NCBI GenBank assembly: GCA_902785785.1
Contig: CADAAA010000012.1
Location: 1 to 36,313 of the forward strand
Reading direction: 5' to 3'
DNA: 36,313 bases
DNA from: an uncultured Bacteroidia bacterium
Lineage (GTDB): Bacteria > Bacteroidota > Bacteroidia > Bacteroidales > UBA932
Positions 9,572 to 16,777 of the stretch are shown here, piece by piece (position 1 is the stretch's first letter; each line of letters begins with the position of its first letter). Position numbers and translations under genes: made by a program. Below the pieces are notes generated by a model that saw only the letters and a program-made list of their open reading frames with translations, was not told the DNA's origin and made no database searches.

Positions 9572-9706
9572 ACCGTGCAAAGCACGGATGGCACGGAACT
9601 AAGATTTAACAGAAAATACTCTTCATGGAGCCCGTTTCGGGCACATTTATTAGTTAATTGGTTTGTGTTAAGGAAAGAGGGCTGCCGGGAGGCATCCCTC
9701 TTTTTA
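9572..9706 (+). ncRNA. Candidate small RNA (~130 nt) between a promoter-like box and a terminator
   Basis: The segment has no convincing open frame. It starts just after TAAATTTG and ends in an intrinsic terminator. CCGTGC (9573-9578) can pair with GCACGG at 9582-9587 around an AAA loop, or with a second GCACGG at 9591-9596, which gives two exclusive hairpins. A third hairpin, GCCCG-TTT-CGGGC, lies at 9630-9642. The terminator stem is 9674-9686/9691-9703. I do not recognise an RNA family. It could be a trans-acting regulator of the nearby susCD genes, or merely a leader for the hydrolase gene, although the terminator and a second promoter at 9741 argue against that. All of this is inference from layout. 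Confidence 0.45.
9674..9705 (+). terminator. Intrinsic terminator of the possible small RNA
   Basis: AAAGAGGG and CCCTCTTT pair outside a C/T mismatch, and TGCC/GGCA pair inside it, around the loop GGGA. T residues follow. It lies 70 bp before the hydrolase gene and is separated from it by another TATATTTG box. Confidence 0.8.
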
Positions 9707-9740
9707 TGAAAAACTTCACCGATATACTATGGGAAAACGC

Positions 9741-9748
9741 TATATTTG
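9741..9748 (+). promoter_or_regulatory. -7 element (TATATTTG) for the alpha/beta-hydrolase gene
   Basis: This is an exact TATATTTG box 29 bp before the ATG at 9778, placing the likely start near 9755 and giving a short leader. No strong -33 element is seen. Confidence 0.7.
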
Positions 9749-9777
9749 TGTTTAACTGACTGATAATCCTCAACAAT

Positions 9778-10680
9778 ATGAAGAAAGCATTCCTTATCAT
9801 GGCGGCATGCGCATTGGCGCTGCTCCAGTCCTGCGGCAGCACGCCCGCAGAGACATTCTCCGAGAAAAAAATCGTCGAAGACGGCGGCAGCGGCCCCTAC
9901 AAGGCTATCATGGTCACCGAGCCAAGCCTCGACGCCCATACCATCTTCCGTCCGGAAGACCTCAGCCCCTTCGGCAAGAAGAATCCCCTCCCCGTCCTCG
10001 TCTGGGGCAACGGCGCCTGCACCAATTCCCCTTGGGAGCATCAGAACTTCCTGAGCGAGATCGCATCGCACGGATTCATCGTCGTAGCTACCGGCTACAT
10101 GCCCGAGGAAGGCAAGCGCAACTACGGACCGCAGTCCACTTCCGCGCAGCAGATCGAGAGCATCGACTGGGCCATCGCCCGCAACGCCGACAAGGAAAGC
10201 CCTTATTACAACAAGCTTGATGTCAATGCGATCGCAGCAGCCGGAATGTCCTGCGGCGGCCTCCAGACCCTCGACAACTCCGCCGATCCGCGCATCAAGA
10301 CCCTCATGATCTGCAACAGCGGCTTGTTCTCCAACCCGGCCGGCGCCGTCCCCGGCATGCCCATGCCCGACAAGGAGAAACTCCAGGACATCAAGGTGCC
10401 TATCATGTACCTGCTCGGCGGCGAGACTGACATCGCGTATGCCAATGGCATGGACGACTTCTCCCGCATCAACCACGTGCCTGCCTTCGCGGCCAACTAT
10501 CCTGTCGGCCACGGTGGCACCTACGGCAAGCCGCACGGCGGAGAGTTCTCCGTCGTGGCGCTCGCGTGGCTGCAGTGGCAGCTCCAGGGCGACAAGGAAG
10601 CCGCCAAGATGTTCCAGGGCAATCCCTGCGGCGTAGCCCAGCGCGAAGGCTGGACCGCCGAGAAGAAGAATATCGACTGA
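9778..10680 (+). CDS. Secreted alpha/beta-hydrolase lipoprotein (esterase-like)
   Basis: This 300-residue protein has a lipoprotein signal (MKKAFLIMAACALALLQSC, lipobox LQSC, Cys19) and an alpha/beta-hydrolase core. The nucleophile elbow is GMSCG with Ser158. Asp218 (GGETD) and His245 (GHGGT) are likely triad partners, and WGNG at 76-79 lies in the expected oxyanion-loop region. Dienelactone-hydrolase-like and secreted esterases of the fold look like this. The substrate, perhaps ester groups on the glycan imported by the neighbouring SusCD pairs, is inference. It has its own promoter-like box and terminator, so it is probably transcribed alone. The anchor puts it in the outer membrane or periplasm. 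The last 12 bases form one arm of a perfect inverted repeat. Confidence is good for fold and low for substrate. Confidence 0.85.
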   Translation: MKKAFLIMAACALALLQSCGSTPAETFSEKKIVEDGGSGPYKAIMVTEPSLDAHTIFRPEDLSPFGKKNPLPVLVWGNGACTNSPWEHQNFLSEIASHGFIVVATGYMPEEGKRNYGPQSTSAQQIESIDWAIARNADKESPYYNKLDVNAIAAAGMSCGGLQTLDNSADPRIKTLMICNSGLFSNPAGAVPGMPMPDKEKLQDIKVPIMYLLGGETDIAYANGMDDFSRINHVPAFAANYPVGHGGTYGKPHGGEFSVVALAWLQWQLQGDKEAAKMFQGNPCGVAQREGWTAEKKNID

Positions 10681-10701
10681 TCAACAGGATCAGTCGATAT
10701 T
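10669..10701 (+). repeat. Perfect 12-bp inverted repeat spanning the stop codon
   Basis: AATATCGACTGA (10669-10680, including the TGA stop) is mirrored by TCAGTCGATATT (10690-10701) with a 9-nt loop. A second, stronger hairpin follows 5 bp later, so the hydrolase mRNA would end in two consecutive hairpins. Confidence 0.7.
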
Positions 10702-10705
10702 GCAG

Positions 10706-10738
10706 ATACCCTGCGGGTGTGTCCCCGCAGGGTATTTT
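10706..10738 (+). terminator. Intrinsic terminator of the hydrolase gene
   Basis: ATACCCTGCGGG (10706-10717) pairs perfectly with CCCGCAGGGTAT (10724-10735) around a 6-nt loop and is followed by TTT. The first repeat array begins about 20 bp further on. Confidence 0.85.
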
Positions 10739-10755
10739 GTTTCGGCATCCCTTCC

Positions 10756-11092
10756 CCGTGCTCGACGGTACCTTCCCGGAGCACGGAACGGGGCCGAAAA
10801 CTGCCGCGGTGCTCGAGGCGTCTCTCTCTGAGCACGAAAGGGGCCGAAACGGCGCATTCGTGCTCAGAAATGGCCTCCGCAAGCACGGCAGGGGCCCAAA
10901 AGCACCTGCGGTGCTCGAGGCGTCTCTCCCGGAGCACGGAAGGGGATGAAAGAGCGCAGCCGTGCTCAGAAATGGCCTTCGCGAGCACGGCAGGAGCCCA
11001 AAAGCACCCGCGGTGCTCAGAACGTCTCTCCCGGAGCACGGAAGGGACCGGGAATGAACAGCCGTGCTCGAAAAAGCCTCCCTAAAGCACGG
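10756..11092 (+). repeat. Array 1: seven 51-bp units with GTGCTC/GAGCAC palindromes
   Basis: GTGCTC begins at 10758, 10809, 10860, 10911, 10962, 11013 and 11064, exactly 51 bp apart. In every unit the second arm (GAGCAC, or AAGCAC in units 3 and 7) begins exactly 21 bp after the first. Each unit is therefore 6-bp arm, 15-nt loop, 6-bp arm and 24-bp purine-rich spacer. Several arms extend to CCGTGCTC/GAGCACGG, and unit 5 reaches 9 bp. Loop and spacer sequences alternate between two types, giving a 102-bp higher-order period. The array lies between the terminator of the hydrolase and the start of the transposase gene. It resembles REP/BIME elements in association and symmetry. I do not know this family. 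Confidence 0.9.
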
Positions 11093-11200
11093 AATGTTGA
11101 AAAATGCGGTGGTAATTGTTACTGAATGAGAGAAAAATATCTTTTTGTCGATAACAAATCTTTTTTTGCCGCATATTAGCCCTGAAAACTATCGAAAACT

Positions 11201-12142
11201 ATGAAAGATTTTACGCAACACTCCAAGATTCCGTTCCGGGAGCAGGAAATCCGATGCGAGATGCAGTTTCGGGAATTGGGAAACTGCTGGCACATCTATA
11301 CGCCGGAACAGTTTCCCATTGTATTTGGAACGAATGATGACTTCAAGGCAGGGATGAACCTTGTAGCAATATGTGCTATTGCTTTCCCTGACGTGAAGAT
11401 ACTGACTTTTGAAATCATGTCCAACCACATGCATCTCTGTGTGTCAGGATTGGAAGAAAGGGTAAAGGCGTTCGCTGCAATGCTGACAAAATTCCTTGAA
11501 CGATATCTGAAAGGGACTTCGCGTCCCATTGATCTCTCAGAATGGAACCGTATCCCCCGACAGATCTCAGACCTGAATGACATACGGAACGTTATCGCAT
11601 ATATCAATAGAAACGGGTATCTGGTCAATCCTGATTCAACGCCCTTTTCTTATCCGTGGGGTGCTAACAGGTTCTATTTCAATCCTGAATTAAGAAGCTT
11701 CCATGGAGTTTCCAATGAATGCCTTTCCCAGAAATATCTGAGAAAGACCTTCCACTCCCGCCTGCTGGACGGTTGCTGTGGATTGGCGACGATAGATGGA
11801 TATGTAAGTCCCGTTTCATTCTGTGACATTTCCGTAGCTGAGCGGTTATTCCGCGATGCACGGCACTATTTCTACAAAGTTTCACACGATATTGAAAGCC
11901 AACAGACCATTGCAGCGGAGCTTGGAGAAAGGATATTCTACACAGATTCTGAGTTGTATGCTTTTGTCATATCTAAATGCAAAACGGAATACAACGTTGA
12001 TTCGCCGCCCCTTCTGTCCCGCGATGCTAAAGTCCTTTTGGCCAAAGTCCTTCATTACGACTATAACGCTGATAACCAGCAGATAGCCCGTATCTTACGG
12101 CTTGATCTGCAGGTATTGGATTCACTCTTCCCTCCCAGATAG
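11201..12142 (+). CDS. REP-associated tyrosine transposase-like protein (HUH/Y1 family)
   Basis: This 313-residue protein has the Y1 transposase signature: the metal-binding HUH motif NHMH (His76, His78) in EIMSNHMHLCVSG, followed by a helix with candidate catalytic Tyr134 in AYINRNGYLVNP, the spacing and context found in RAYTs. A C-terminal helical segment (DNQQIARILRLDLQVLDSLF, 291-310) looks like a helix-turn-helix. RAYTs are single-copy, domesticated relatives of IS200/IS605 transposases that cut and join single-stranded REP hairpins. Here palindrome arrays end 109 bp before the ATG and begin about 12 bp after the stop, exactly what a RAYT would recognise. The gene is visibly lower in GC than its neighbours, with A/T-ending codons, which suggests separate ancestry. 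No TAnnTTTG promoter is clear upstream. The enzyme class is well supported. Action on these repeats is inference. Confidence 0.85.
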   Translation: MKDFTQHSKIPFREQEIRCEMQFRELGNCWHIYTPEQFPIVFGTNDDFKAGMNLVAICAIAFPDVKILTFEIMSNHMHLCVSGLEERVKAFAAMLTKFLERYLKGTSRPIDLSEWNRIPRQISDLNDIRNVIAYINRNGYLVNPDSTPFSYPWGANRFYFNPELRSFHGVSNECLSQKYLRKTFHSRLLDGCCGLATIDGYVSPVSFCDISVAERLFRDARHYFYKVSHDIESQQTIAAELGERIFYTDSELYAFVISKCKTEYNVDSPPLLSRDAKVLLAKVLHYDYNADNQQIARILRLDLQVLDSLFPPR

Positions 12143-12154
12143 TCCTTTGTCCGC

Positions 12155-12541
12155 GGTGCTCGGAAACGCGCCGTCTGAGCACATAGGTGGCAGTGAGAGG
12201 GGCGCCGTGCTCAAAAGCGCCCTCGCGGAGCACGGGGAGGCGTGGGAAGGAGCTGCGGTGCTCGGAAACGTCTCCCCTGAGCACCGAGGCGGCAAAGAAA
12301 GGGGCGCCGTGCTCAGAAGCGCCCTCGCGGAGCACGGGGAGGCGTGGGAAGGGGCTACGGTGCTCGGAAACGCCTCACCTGAGCACAGAGGTGGCAGTGA
12401 GAGGGGTGCCGTGCTCAAAAGCGCCCTCGCGGAGCACGGGGAGGCGTGAAAAGGGGCCGCGGTGCCCGGAATCGCGTCCCCTGAGCACCGAGGCGGCAAA
12501 GAGAGGGCTTCCGTGCTCGAAACTGCCATAGCTGAGCACGG
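12155..12541 (+). repeat. Array 2: eight 51-bp units with GTGCTC/GAGCAC palindromes
   Basis: First arms begin at 12156, 12207, 12258, 12309, 12360, 12411, 12462 (GTGCCC) and 12513, again exactly 51 bp apart. Second arms (GAGCAC) always begin 21 bp later. Odd and even units form two classes in loop and spacer, giving a 102-bp period. Even units are flanked CC...GG (CCGTGCTC/GAGCACGG). Units 3 and 7 instead have CG...CG (CGGTGCTC or CGGTGCCC with GAGCACCG), a compensatory base-pair swap that keeps the stem. The orientation is the same as array 1. The array begins 12 bp after the transposase stop and ends just before the terminator of the starch operon. Confidence 0.9.
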
Positions 12542-12550
12542 GAGAGACGG

Positions 12551-12580
12551 AAAAGGGCCTCCGTATAAGCGGAGGCCCTT
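12551..12580 (-). terminator. Intrinsic terminator of the starch operon
   Basis: The 11-bp perfect stem AAGGGCCTCCG (12553-12563) / CGGAGGCCCTT (12570-12580) is followed on the minus strand by TTTT. It lies 28 bp after the GH97 stop and closes the long minus-strand operon, shielding it from the repeat array. Confidence 0.85.
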
Positions 12581-12607
12581 AGGAGGGAAGCAGAGAGTCC
12601 GGGCGGC

Positions 12608-14848
12608 CTAGAGGGCGCGGAGGGAAACGGCAAAGCCGCCGCCGCGGGCCATCTCCACGGAGATGGAATCCGTGGCGGTGACGTTTCTGCGCGTGATTAC
12701 GTACGCCTGCGGATTCTTCTCGTAGTCGGCGTCAGGGGCGTCGGCGTAGATTACGGCCTCGTAGGTCTTGCCAGGCGTAAGGAAATCGAGGGCGAACTCC
12801 GCCTTGCGGGCGTTCTCGTCGGTCACGCCGCCAACGAACCAGGTGTCGCAGCCGGCACTGAAGGCCTTGGCCGAGCCGGACAGCGACGACTGCTTCGGGC
12901 GGCGAGCAATGACCAGGATGTCGCCCGGCTCGGCGGCCAGGTAGCGCGTTTCGTCCCAGTCGACGGCCACGTCCTTAATGAACTGGAATGCGTCCATGAA
13001 CGGGGCATAATGCTCAGGCGTATCGGCAGCCATCTGCAGCGGTGAGTACATCGTGACATACAGGCCGAGCTGATTGGCAATGGTCGCATTGACATGCGAA
13101 TCGTTGCCGCACCACTCCTTGAGGTTCTGCTCGAAGATACCGGGCGTGAAATCCATGGGACCGCCGTTCAGCCTGGTGAACGGCAGGATAGTCAAGTGCT
13201 CCGGCACGGTGCCGCCGAAAGCCTGGTACTCCGTACCGCGCGCGGACTCGTTGCCAATGAGGTTGGGATAAGTGCGGCAGAGGCCCGTAGGGCGCACCGC
13301 CTCATGGGCATTGACCATGATGTGATGCTTGGCGGCCTCGGTCACTGCATAAAGGTAATGGTTGACCATCCACTGCCCGTAATGGCGCTCGCCAAGAGGC
13401 TGGATATCACCGACATAGCCAGACTTGACGGCATCGTAGCCGTACTTGTTCATGAGCGAGTAGGCAGCCTCCATGTGACGCTCGTAATTGCGCACGCTGG
13501 ATGAAGTCTCGTGATGCATCACGAGCTTGATGCCCTTGGAGTGCGCATACGCATTCAAGGCGTCGATGTCGAAGTCCGGATACGGTGTCAGGAAGTCGAA
13601 GACGTAGTCCTTGTTGCAGTTTGCCCATTCTTCCCAGCCGATGTTCCAACCCTCGACCAGCAGGGCGTCGAAACCATTCGCCGCAGCGAAATCGATATAC
13701 TTCCTCACATTGGCATTGTTCGCGGAATGGCGGCCGTTCGGCGTAGCCGCGGCATAATCGAAGCTGTCAAGCTTGACCGACGCGGCGTTCGTGTAATCCC
13801 AACTGCCGGCGCCGGCGATCATCTCCCACCATACGCCCATGTATTTAACTGGGTGGATCCAGCTGACATCGTCAAGAGCGCAGGGTTCGTTCAGGTTAAG
13901 GATCATGCGGCTCTCGAGCTGTTTCACAGCAGATTCAGCGACCTGGATGGTACGCCAGGGCGTCACGCAGGGAGTCTCCAGACGCCCTTTCCAGCCTTCG
14001 GCGTCGGGCGTCAGGAATGAGCGCAGGTTCTTGCCCTCGGCAAGCAGGTGCATGCAGGGATAATCGACCAGCGCGGCCTCGTGGATGTTGACGTAAAGCC
14101 CCTCCGGGGTCTTCATCTGCAGCGAGGTCTGCACTCCGCCCGTGCTGTAGAGCGTCGTGCTGGAATTGTACTGGTTGGTCCTTGAAGGGAAGACCGAGGG
14201 GATCTCGGAGAGCTTCGAGGTGGCATACTCGTACTCCTGCGAGTCGAAATCGCCCGGAATCCACCATGCGGTGTTGTCCTGCGCGCAGTTGAACTCCGTG
14301 AGTTCCTCCTTGATGACGAAGTGCACCAGCGGCTGGCCTGAAGGGAACTCATAGCGGAATCCAAGACCATCGTCGAACACCCTGAAACGGATGTTCATGA
14401 GCTTGCCGTCATCCTTGTGCCGGAGTTCGAGCAACATCTCATTGTAGTGGTTGCGGATGCTCTTCTCCTCTCCCCAGACAGGCTCCCAGGTCTCGTCGAA
14501 CGTGTCGAAGGAATGATCTACGATCTCAAAACCGCTGTTGAACATGTATGGAGGCAGCTCGTCCGGCTTGAGGATCTCGCTGCCCTTGTATTCCAGACCC
14601 TGGTACTTGACGGTGCCGCGGAGCTCGAAACCGAGTGCGCTAGGCAACATCACGGGCGTATCCTTATAGTTCAGCTCATAGACGGGGGTTCCGTTCCTGT
14701 CCAGATAGACATTTGCAAACAGCATCCCGTCAGGCGAAGAGAGGACAAAAGTCTCGGTGCCGGGGGTATGCGCGACCTGCGCCGGCTGCGTCTTGCAGCC
14801 GGCCAGGAGCGCGCAGGTCAAGGATATTAGTACGATGAACCTTTTCAT
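12608..14848 (-). CDS. susB: GH97 alpha-glucosidase, SusB-like (inverting subgroup)
   Basis: This 746-residue lipoprotein (lipobox LAGC, Cys18) has the three-part GH97 layout: N-terminal beta-sandwich, TIM barrel from about residue 335 (MGVWWEMIAG) and C-terminal beta domain. The catalytic glutamates keep the exact spacing I recall for B. thetaiotaomicron SusB: E447 (HHETS) and E516 (NAHEA) as base pair, E534 (GNESARG) as calcium ligand, and E540 as general acid. The intervals of 69, 18 and 6 residues match 439/508/526/532. Glutamate at the base positions marks the inverting alpha-glucosidase group rather than the retaining alpha-galactosidases. It releases glucose from maltooligosaccharides in the periplasm. 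It is the last gene of the starch operon, 11 bp after the neopullulanase stop, and is followed by the operon terminator. Confidence 0.95.
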   Translation of the reverse strand: MKRFIVLISLTCALLAGCKTQPAQVAHTPGTETFVLSSPDGMLFANVYLDRNGTPVYELNYKDTPVMLPSALGFELRGTVKYQGLEYKGSEILKPDELPPYMFNSGFEIVDHSFDTFDETWEPVWGEEKSIRNHYNEMLLELRHKDDGKLMNIRFRVFDDGLGFRYEFPSGQPLVHFVIKEELTEFNCAQDNTAWWIPGDFDSQEYEYATSKLSEIPSVFPSRTNQYNSSTTLYSTGGVQTSLQMKTPEGLYVNIHEAALVDYPCMHLLAEGKNLRSFLTPDAEGWKGRLETPCVTPWRTIQVAESAVKQLESRMILNLNEPCALDDVSWIHPVKYMGVWWEMIAGAGSWDYTNAASVKLDSFDYAAATPNGRHSANNANVRKYIDFAAANGFDALLVEGWNIGWEEWANCNKDYVFDFLTPYPDFDIDALNAYAHSKGIKLVMHHETSSSVRNYERHMEAAYSLMNKYGYDAVKSGYVGDIQPLGERHYGQWMVNHYLYAVTEAAKHHIMVNAHEAVRPTGLCRTYPNLIGNESARGTEYQAFGGTVPEHLTILPFTRLNGGPMDFTPGIFEQNLKEWCGNDSHVNATIANQLGLYVTMYSPLQMAADTPEHYAPFMDAFQFIKDVAVDWDETRYLAAEPGDILVIARRPKQSSLSGSAKAFSAGCDTWFVGGVTDENARKAEFALDFLTPGKTYEAVIYADAPDADYEKNPQAYVITRRNVTATDSISVEMARGGGFAVSLRAL

Positions 14849-14859
14849 ATCTGGTTTGG

Positions 14860-16770
14860 TTAGAATTCGACAATCAATACCTGGCGGGGACCCACCAGCA
14901 CTTCGGAACTGAAATCAACGCGCTCCCCCGTCATCACGTCCTTGCCGGCGGAAAGCCCGCGGGGCCCGGTGAACTCGGAATACGATGCCCACGGCACGGC
15001 TACGTGGAAAGGACAGTTGTTGGCAAATACGAACACCGCCTTGTCATCCGTATAACGGAAATAGGAGTATGTGTTGTCCCTGCGCAGGAAATGCAGCGTC
15101 GCGCCGTCGTGGACGGCAACGGCGCCCTTGCGCCAGTTGAAGAGCCTGCGCGCGTAGTCGAAGACTTCGGCGCGCACGCCCTCGCGCAGCGGCGACCCGT
15201 CGAAATCGACGTCGCACTCCGCGCGCCCCTCAGACGTGAACAGGTCGAAACTGTCGCCCTTCCACCCTCCGGGGAAATCCACGCGCAGACCACCGTCATG
15301 ATGGGCATAGCTGCTCGGGGTGAACATCTGCTCGTCACCCGAGAATATCTGCGGGATACCGCGCAGCGTGGCGGTCAGCGCCAGCACCATCTTCATGCGG
15401 TCCGGATCGCGCCTCAGCACGTCGCCGATACGGTCCGTGTCGTGGTTCGAGCAGAAGACGAGAATGTTCTTCGGATCGGCATAGAAAGCATCGTTGGCGA
15501 TGGCGTCGAACACCTTGGTGATACCTTCGTCCCAATTCTCATAATCAGTGTTAAGTCCTTGGCAGAAAGCGCTATGCAGGGGGAAATCCATGATAGAAGG
15601 GAGGTTGGAGTTGAATCCGTCGCGGTTCATCGCCCCGTCCTGCCAATAGGCCAGCTGGGCGATGTTGTTGGTCCAGACCTCGCCCACAATGTTGATGTTC
15701 GGATACTCCTTGCGCACCGCAGCGCACCACTGGGACATAGGCACCTTCTCGTTGTACGGGTAAGTGTCCACGCGCAGGCCGTCAAGGTCGGCATATTCGA
15801 TCCACCAAACAGCCCACTGCTTGAAATACTGCAGCAGATAGGGGTTGTCAAGGTTCATGTCCGGCATCGAGGTATCGAACCAGCCGCTCTGCATATTGAT
15901 TTGGTCGATAGTCGCAGAATTGGGATCGTTCTGCATCGCGAAATTGCAGTTGGAATGCGTGTACTCCGGCCACTGATGGACCCAGTCCGCGAAAGGAAGA
16001 TCCTTCATCCACCAATGCGCATCACCGCAGTGGTTGGTCACGATGTCCATGATCATTTTGATGCCGCGCTCATGGCATTTGCGCACGAGCTCGCAGTACA
16101 TCTCATTGTCTCCGAATCGGGGATCGATGCGGTAATAGTCACTGCAGGCATATCCGTGGTAGGACTCGCGCGGCTCATTGTCCTCGAGCAGAGGAGTGTT
16201 CCAGATGGCCGTTGCGCCCAGGTCGGCGATATAGTCCAGATGGTCCATAATGCCCTTTATGTCGCCTCCGTGACGGCCAGTAAGCTTCTCGCGGTCAACC
16301 TTGTCGTCAGTATCAGGCGTATTGTCATTGGTCGGATCGCCGTTGGCGAAGCGGTCTGGCATGATCAGGTAGATCAAGTCGGCGGTGGAGAAACTCTTGC
16401 GTTCGGCAGAGCCTTCGCGGCGCTCCCCTATCTGATAAGGCACCTTGAATGCGTACTGTCCGTCCTTCACGAACGCGACCCAGATCTGGCCCGGAGCCCC
16501 GACCTTGACGTCGACGAACAGGTAGTTCGGACTCTCGGCCTTGTGGACACCCGCCACTTCGGCGTCGCCGAAGATACGGACGTCATAGTCCGAAATGGCC
16601 GGCCCCTGGACGAGAAGCTGGAGGTCGGTCTTCATTCCTGCCCACCAGCACGGGGGTTCCACGCGGGTTACCTGCTCCGGAGTCGCTTCTGCAACTTCCG
16701 GGACCTTCTTTTCCTGTCCGCACGCGCACAGCGCGAGAATGCTGACGGCTGTCATGAGATATCTTTTCAT
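14860..16770 (-). CDS. susA: GH13 neopullulanase/cyclomaltodextrinase-like lipoprotein (SusA-like)
   Basis: This 636-residue GH13 enzyme has an N-terminal immunoglobulin-like domain (about 30-120) of the kind found in cyclomaltodextrinases and neopullulanases. The (beta/alpha)8 barrel opens with DLIYLIMPDRFANGDPTND. Conserved regions are DIVTNH (242-247), GLRVD with nucleophile Asp335, IVGE with acid/base Glu364, and SNHD with Asp444. A signal peptide with lipobox LCAC (Cys17) shows export. B. thetaiotaomicron SusA is similar in size and layout and acts in the periplasm on imported oligosaccharides. Lipidation here could place this enzyme on a membrane instead. It lies between the other GH13 gene (7-bp gap) and the GH97 gene (11-bp gap), so co-transcription is likely. 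The GH13 assignment is firm. The exact SusA equivalence is probable. Confidence 0.93.
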   Translation of the reverse strand: MKRYLMTAVSILALCACGQEKKVPEVAEATPEQVTRVEPPCWWAGMKTDLQLLVQGPAISDYDVRIFGDAEVAGVHKAESPNYLFVDVKVGAPGQIWVAFVKDGQYAFKVPYQIGERREGSAERKSFSTADLIYLIMPDRFANGDPTNDNTPDTDDKVDREKLTGRHGGDIKGIMDHLDYIADLGATAIWNTPLLEDNEPRESYHGYACSDYYRIDPRFGDNEMYCELVRKCHERGIKMIMDIVTNHCGDAHWWMKDLPFADWVHQWPEYTHSNCNFAMQNDPNSATIDQINMQSGWFDTSMPDMNLDNPYLLQYFKQWAVWWIEYADLDGLRVDTYPYNEKVPMSQWCAAVRKEYPNINIVGEVWTNNIAQLAYWQDGAMNRDGFNSNLPSIMDFPLHSAFCQGLNTDYENWDEGITKVFDAIANDAFYADPKNILVFCSNHDTDRIGDVLRRDPDRMKMVLALTATLRGIPQIFSGDEQMFTPSSYAHHDGGLRVDFPGGWKGDSFDLFTSEGRAECDVDFDGSPLREGVRAEVFDYARRLFNWRKGAVAVHDGATLHFLRRDNTYSYFRYTDDKAVFVFANNCPFHVAVPWASYSEFTGPRGLSAGKDVMTGERVDFSSEVLVGPRQVLIVEF

Positions 16771-16777
16771 ATTGGTT

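Noticed and set aside
9568-9609. A 13-codon frame (MNRAKHGWHGTKI) that might be a leader peptide.
   Set aside because: Its ATG lies at or before the predicted transcription start, and the same bases form the hairpin of the candidate small RNA.
10717-12531. Open frames running through the repeat arrays (for example 10717-11085 and 12187-12531, plus strand), possibly 17-residue repeat proteins.
   Set aside because: 51 is a multiple of three, so GC-rich units keep frames open by default. Differences between like units fall on all three codon positions (for example unit positions 17, 21, 33 and 47 between units 3 and 5 of array 1). Other frames contain stops, and no start or signal supports translation.
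10756-12541. CRISPR-like pattern (27-bp palindromic repeat, 24-bp spacer).
   Set aside because: Repeats are not identical, the spacers recur in alternation instead of being unique, and there are no cas genes.
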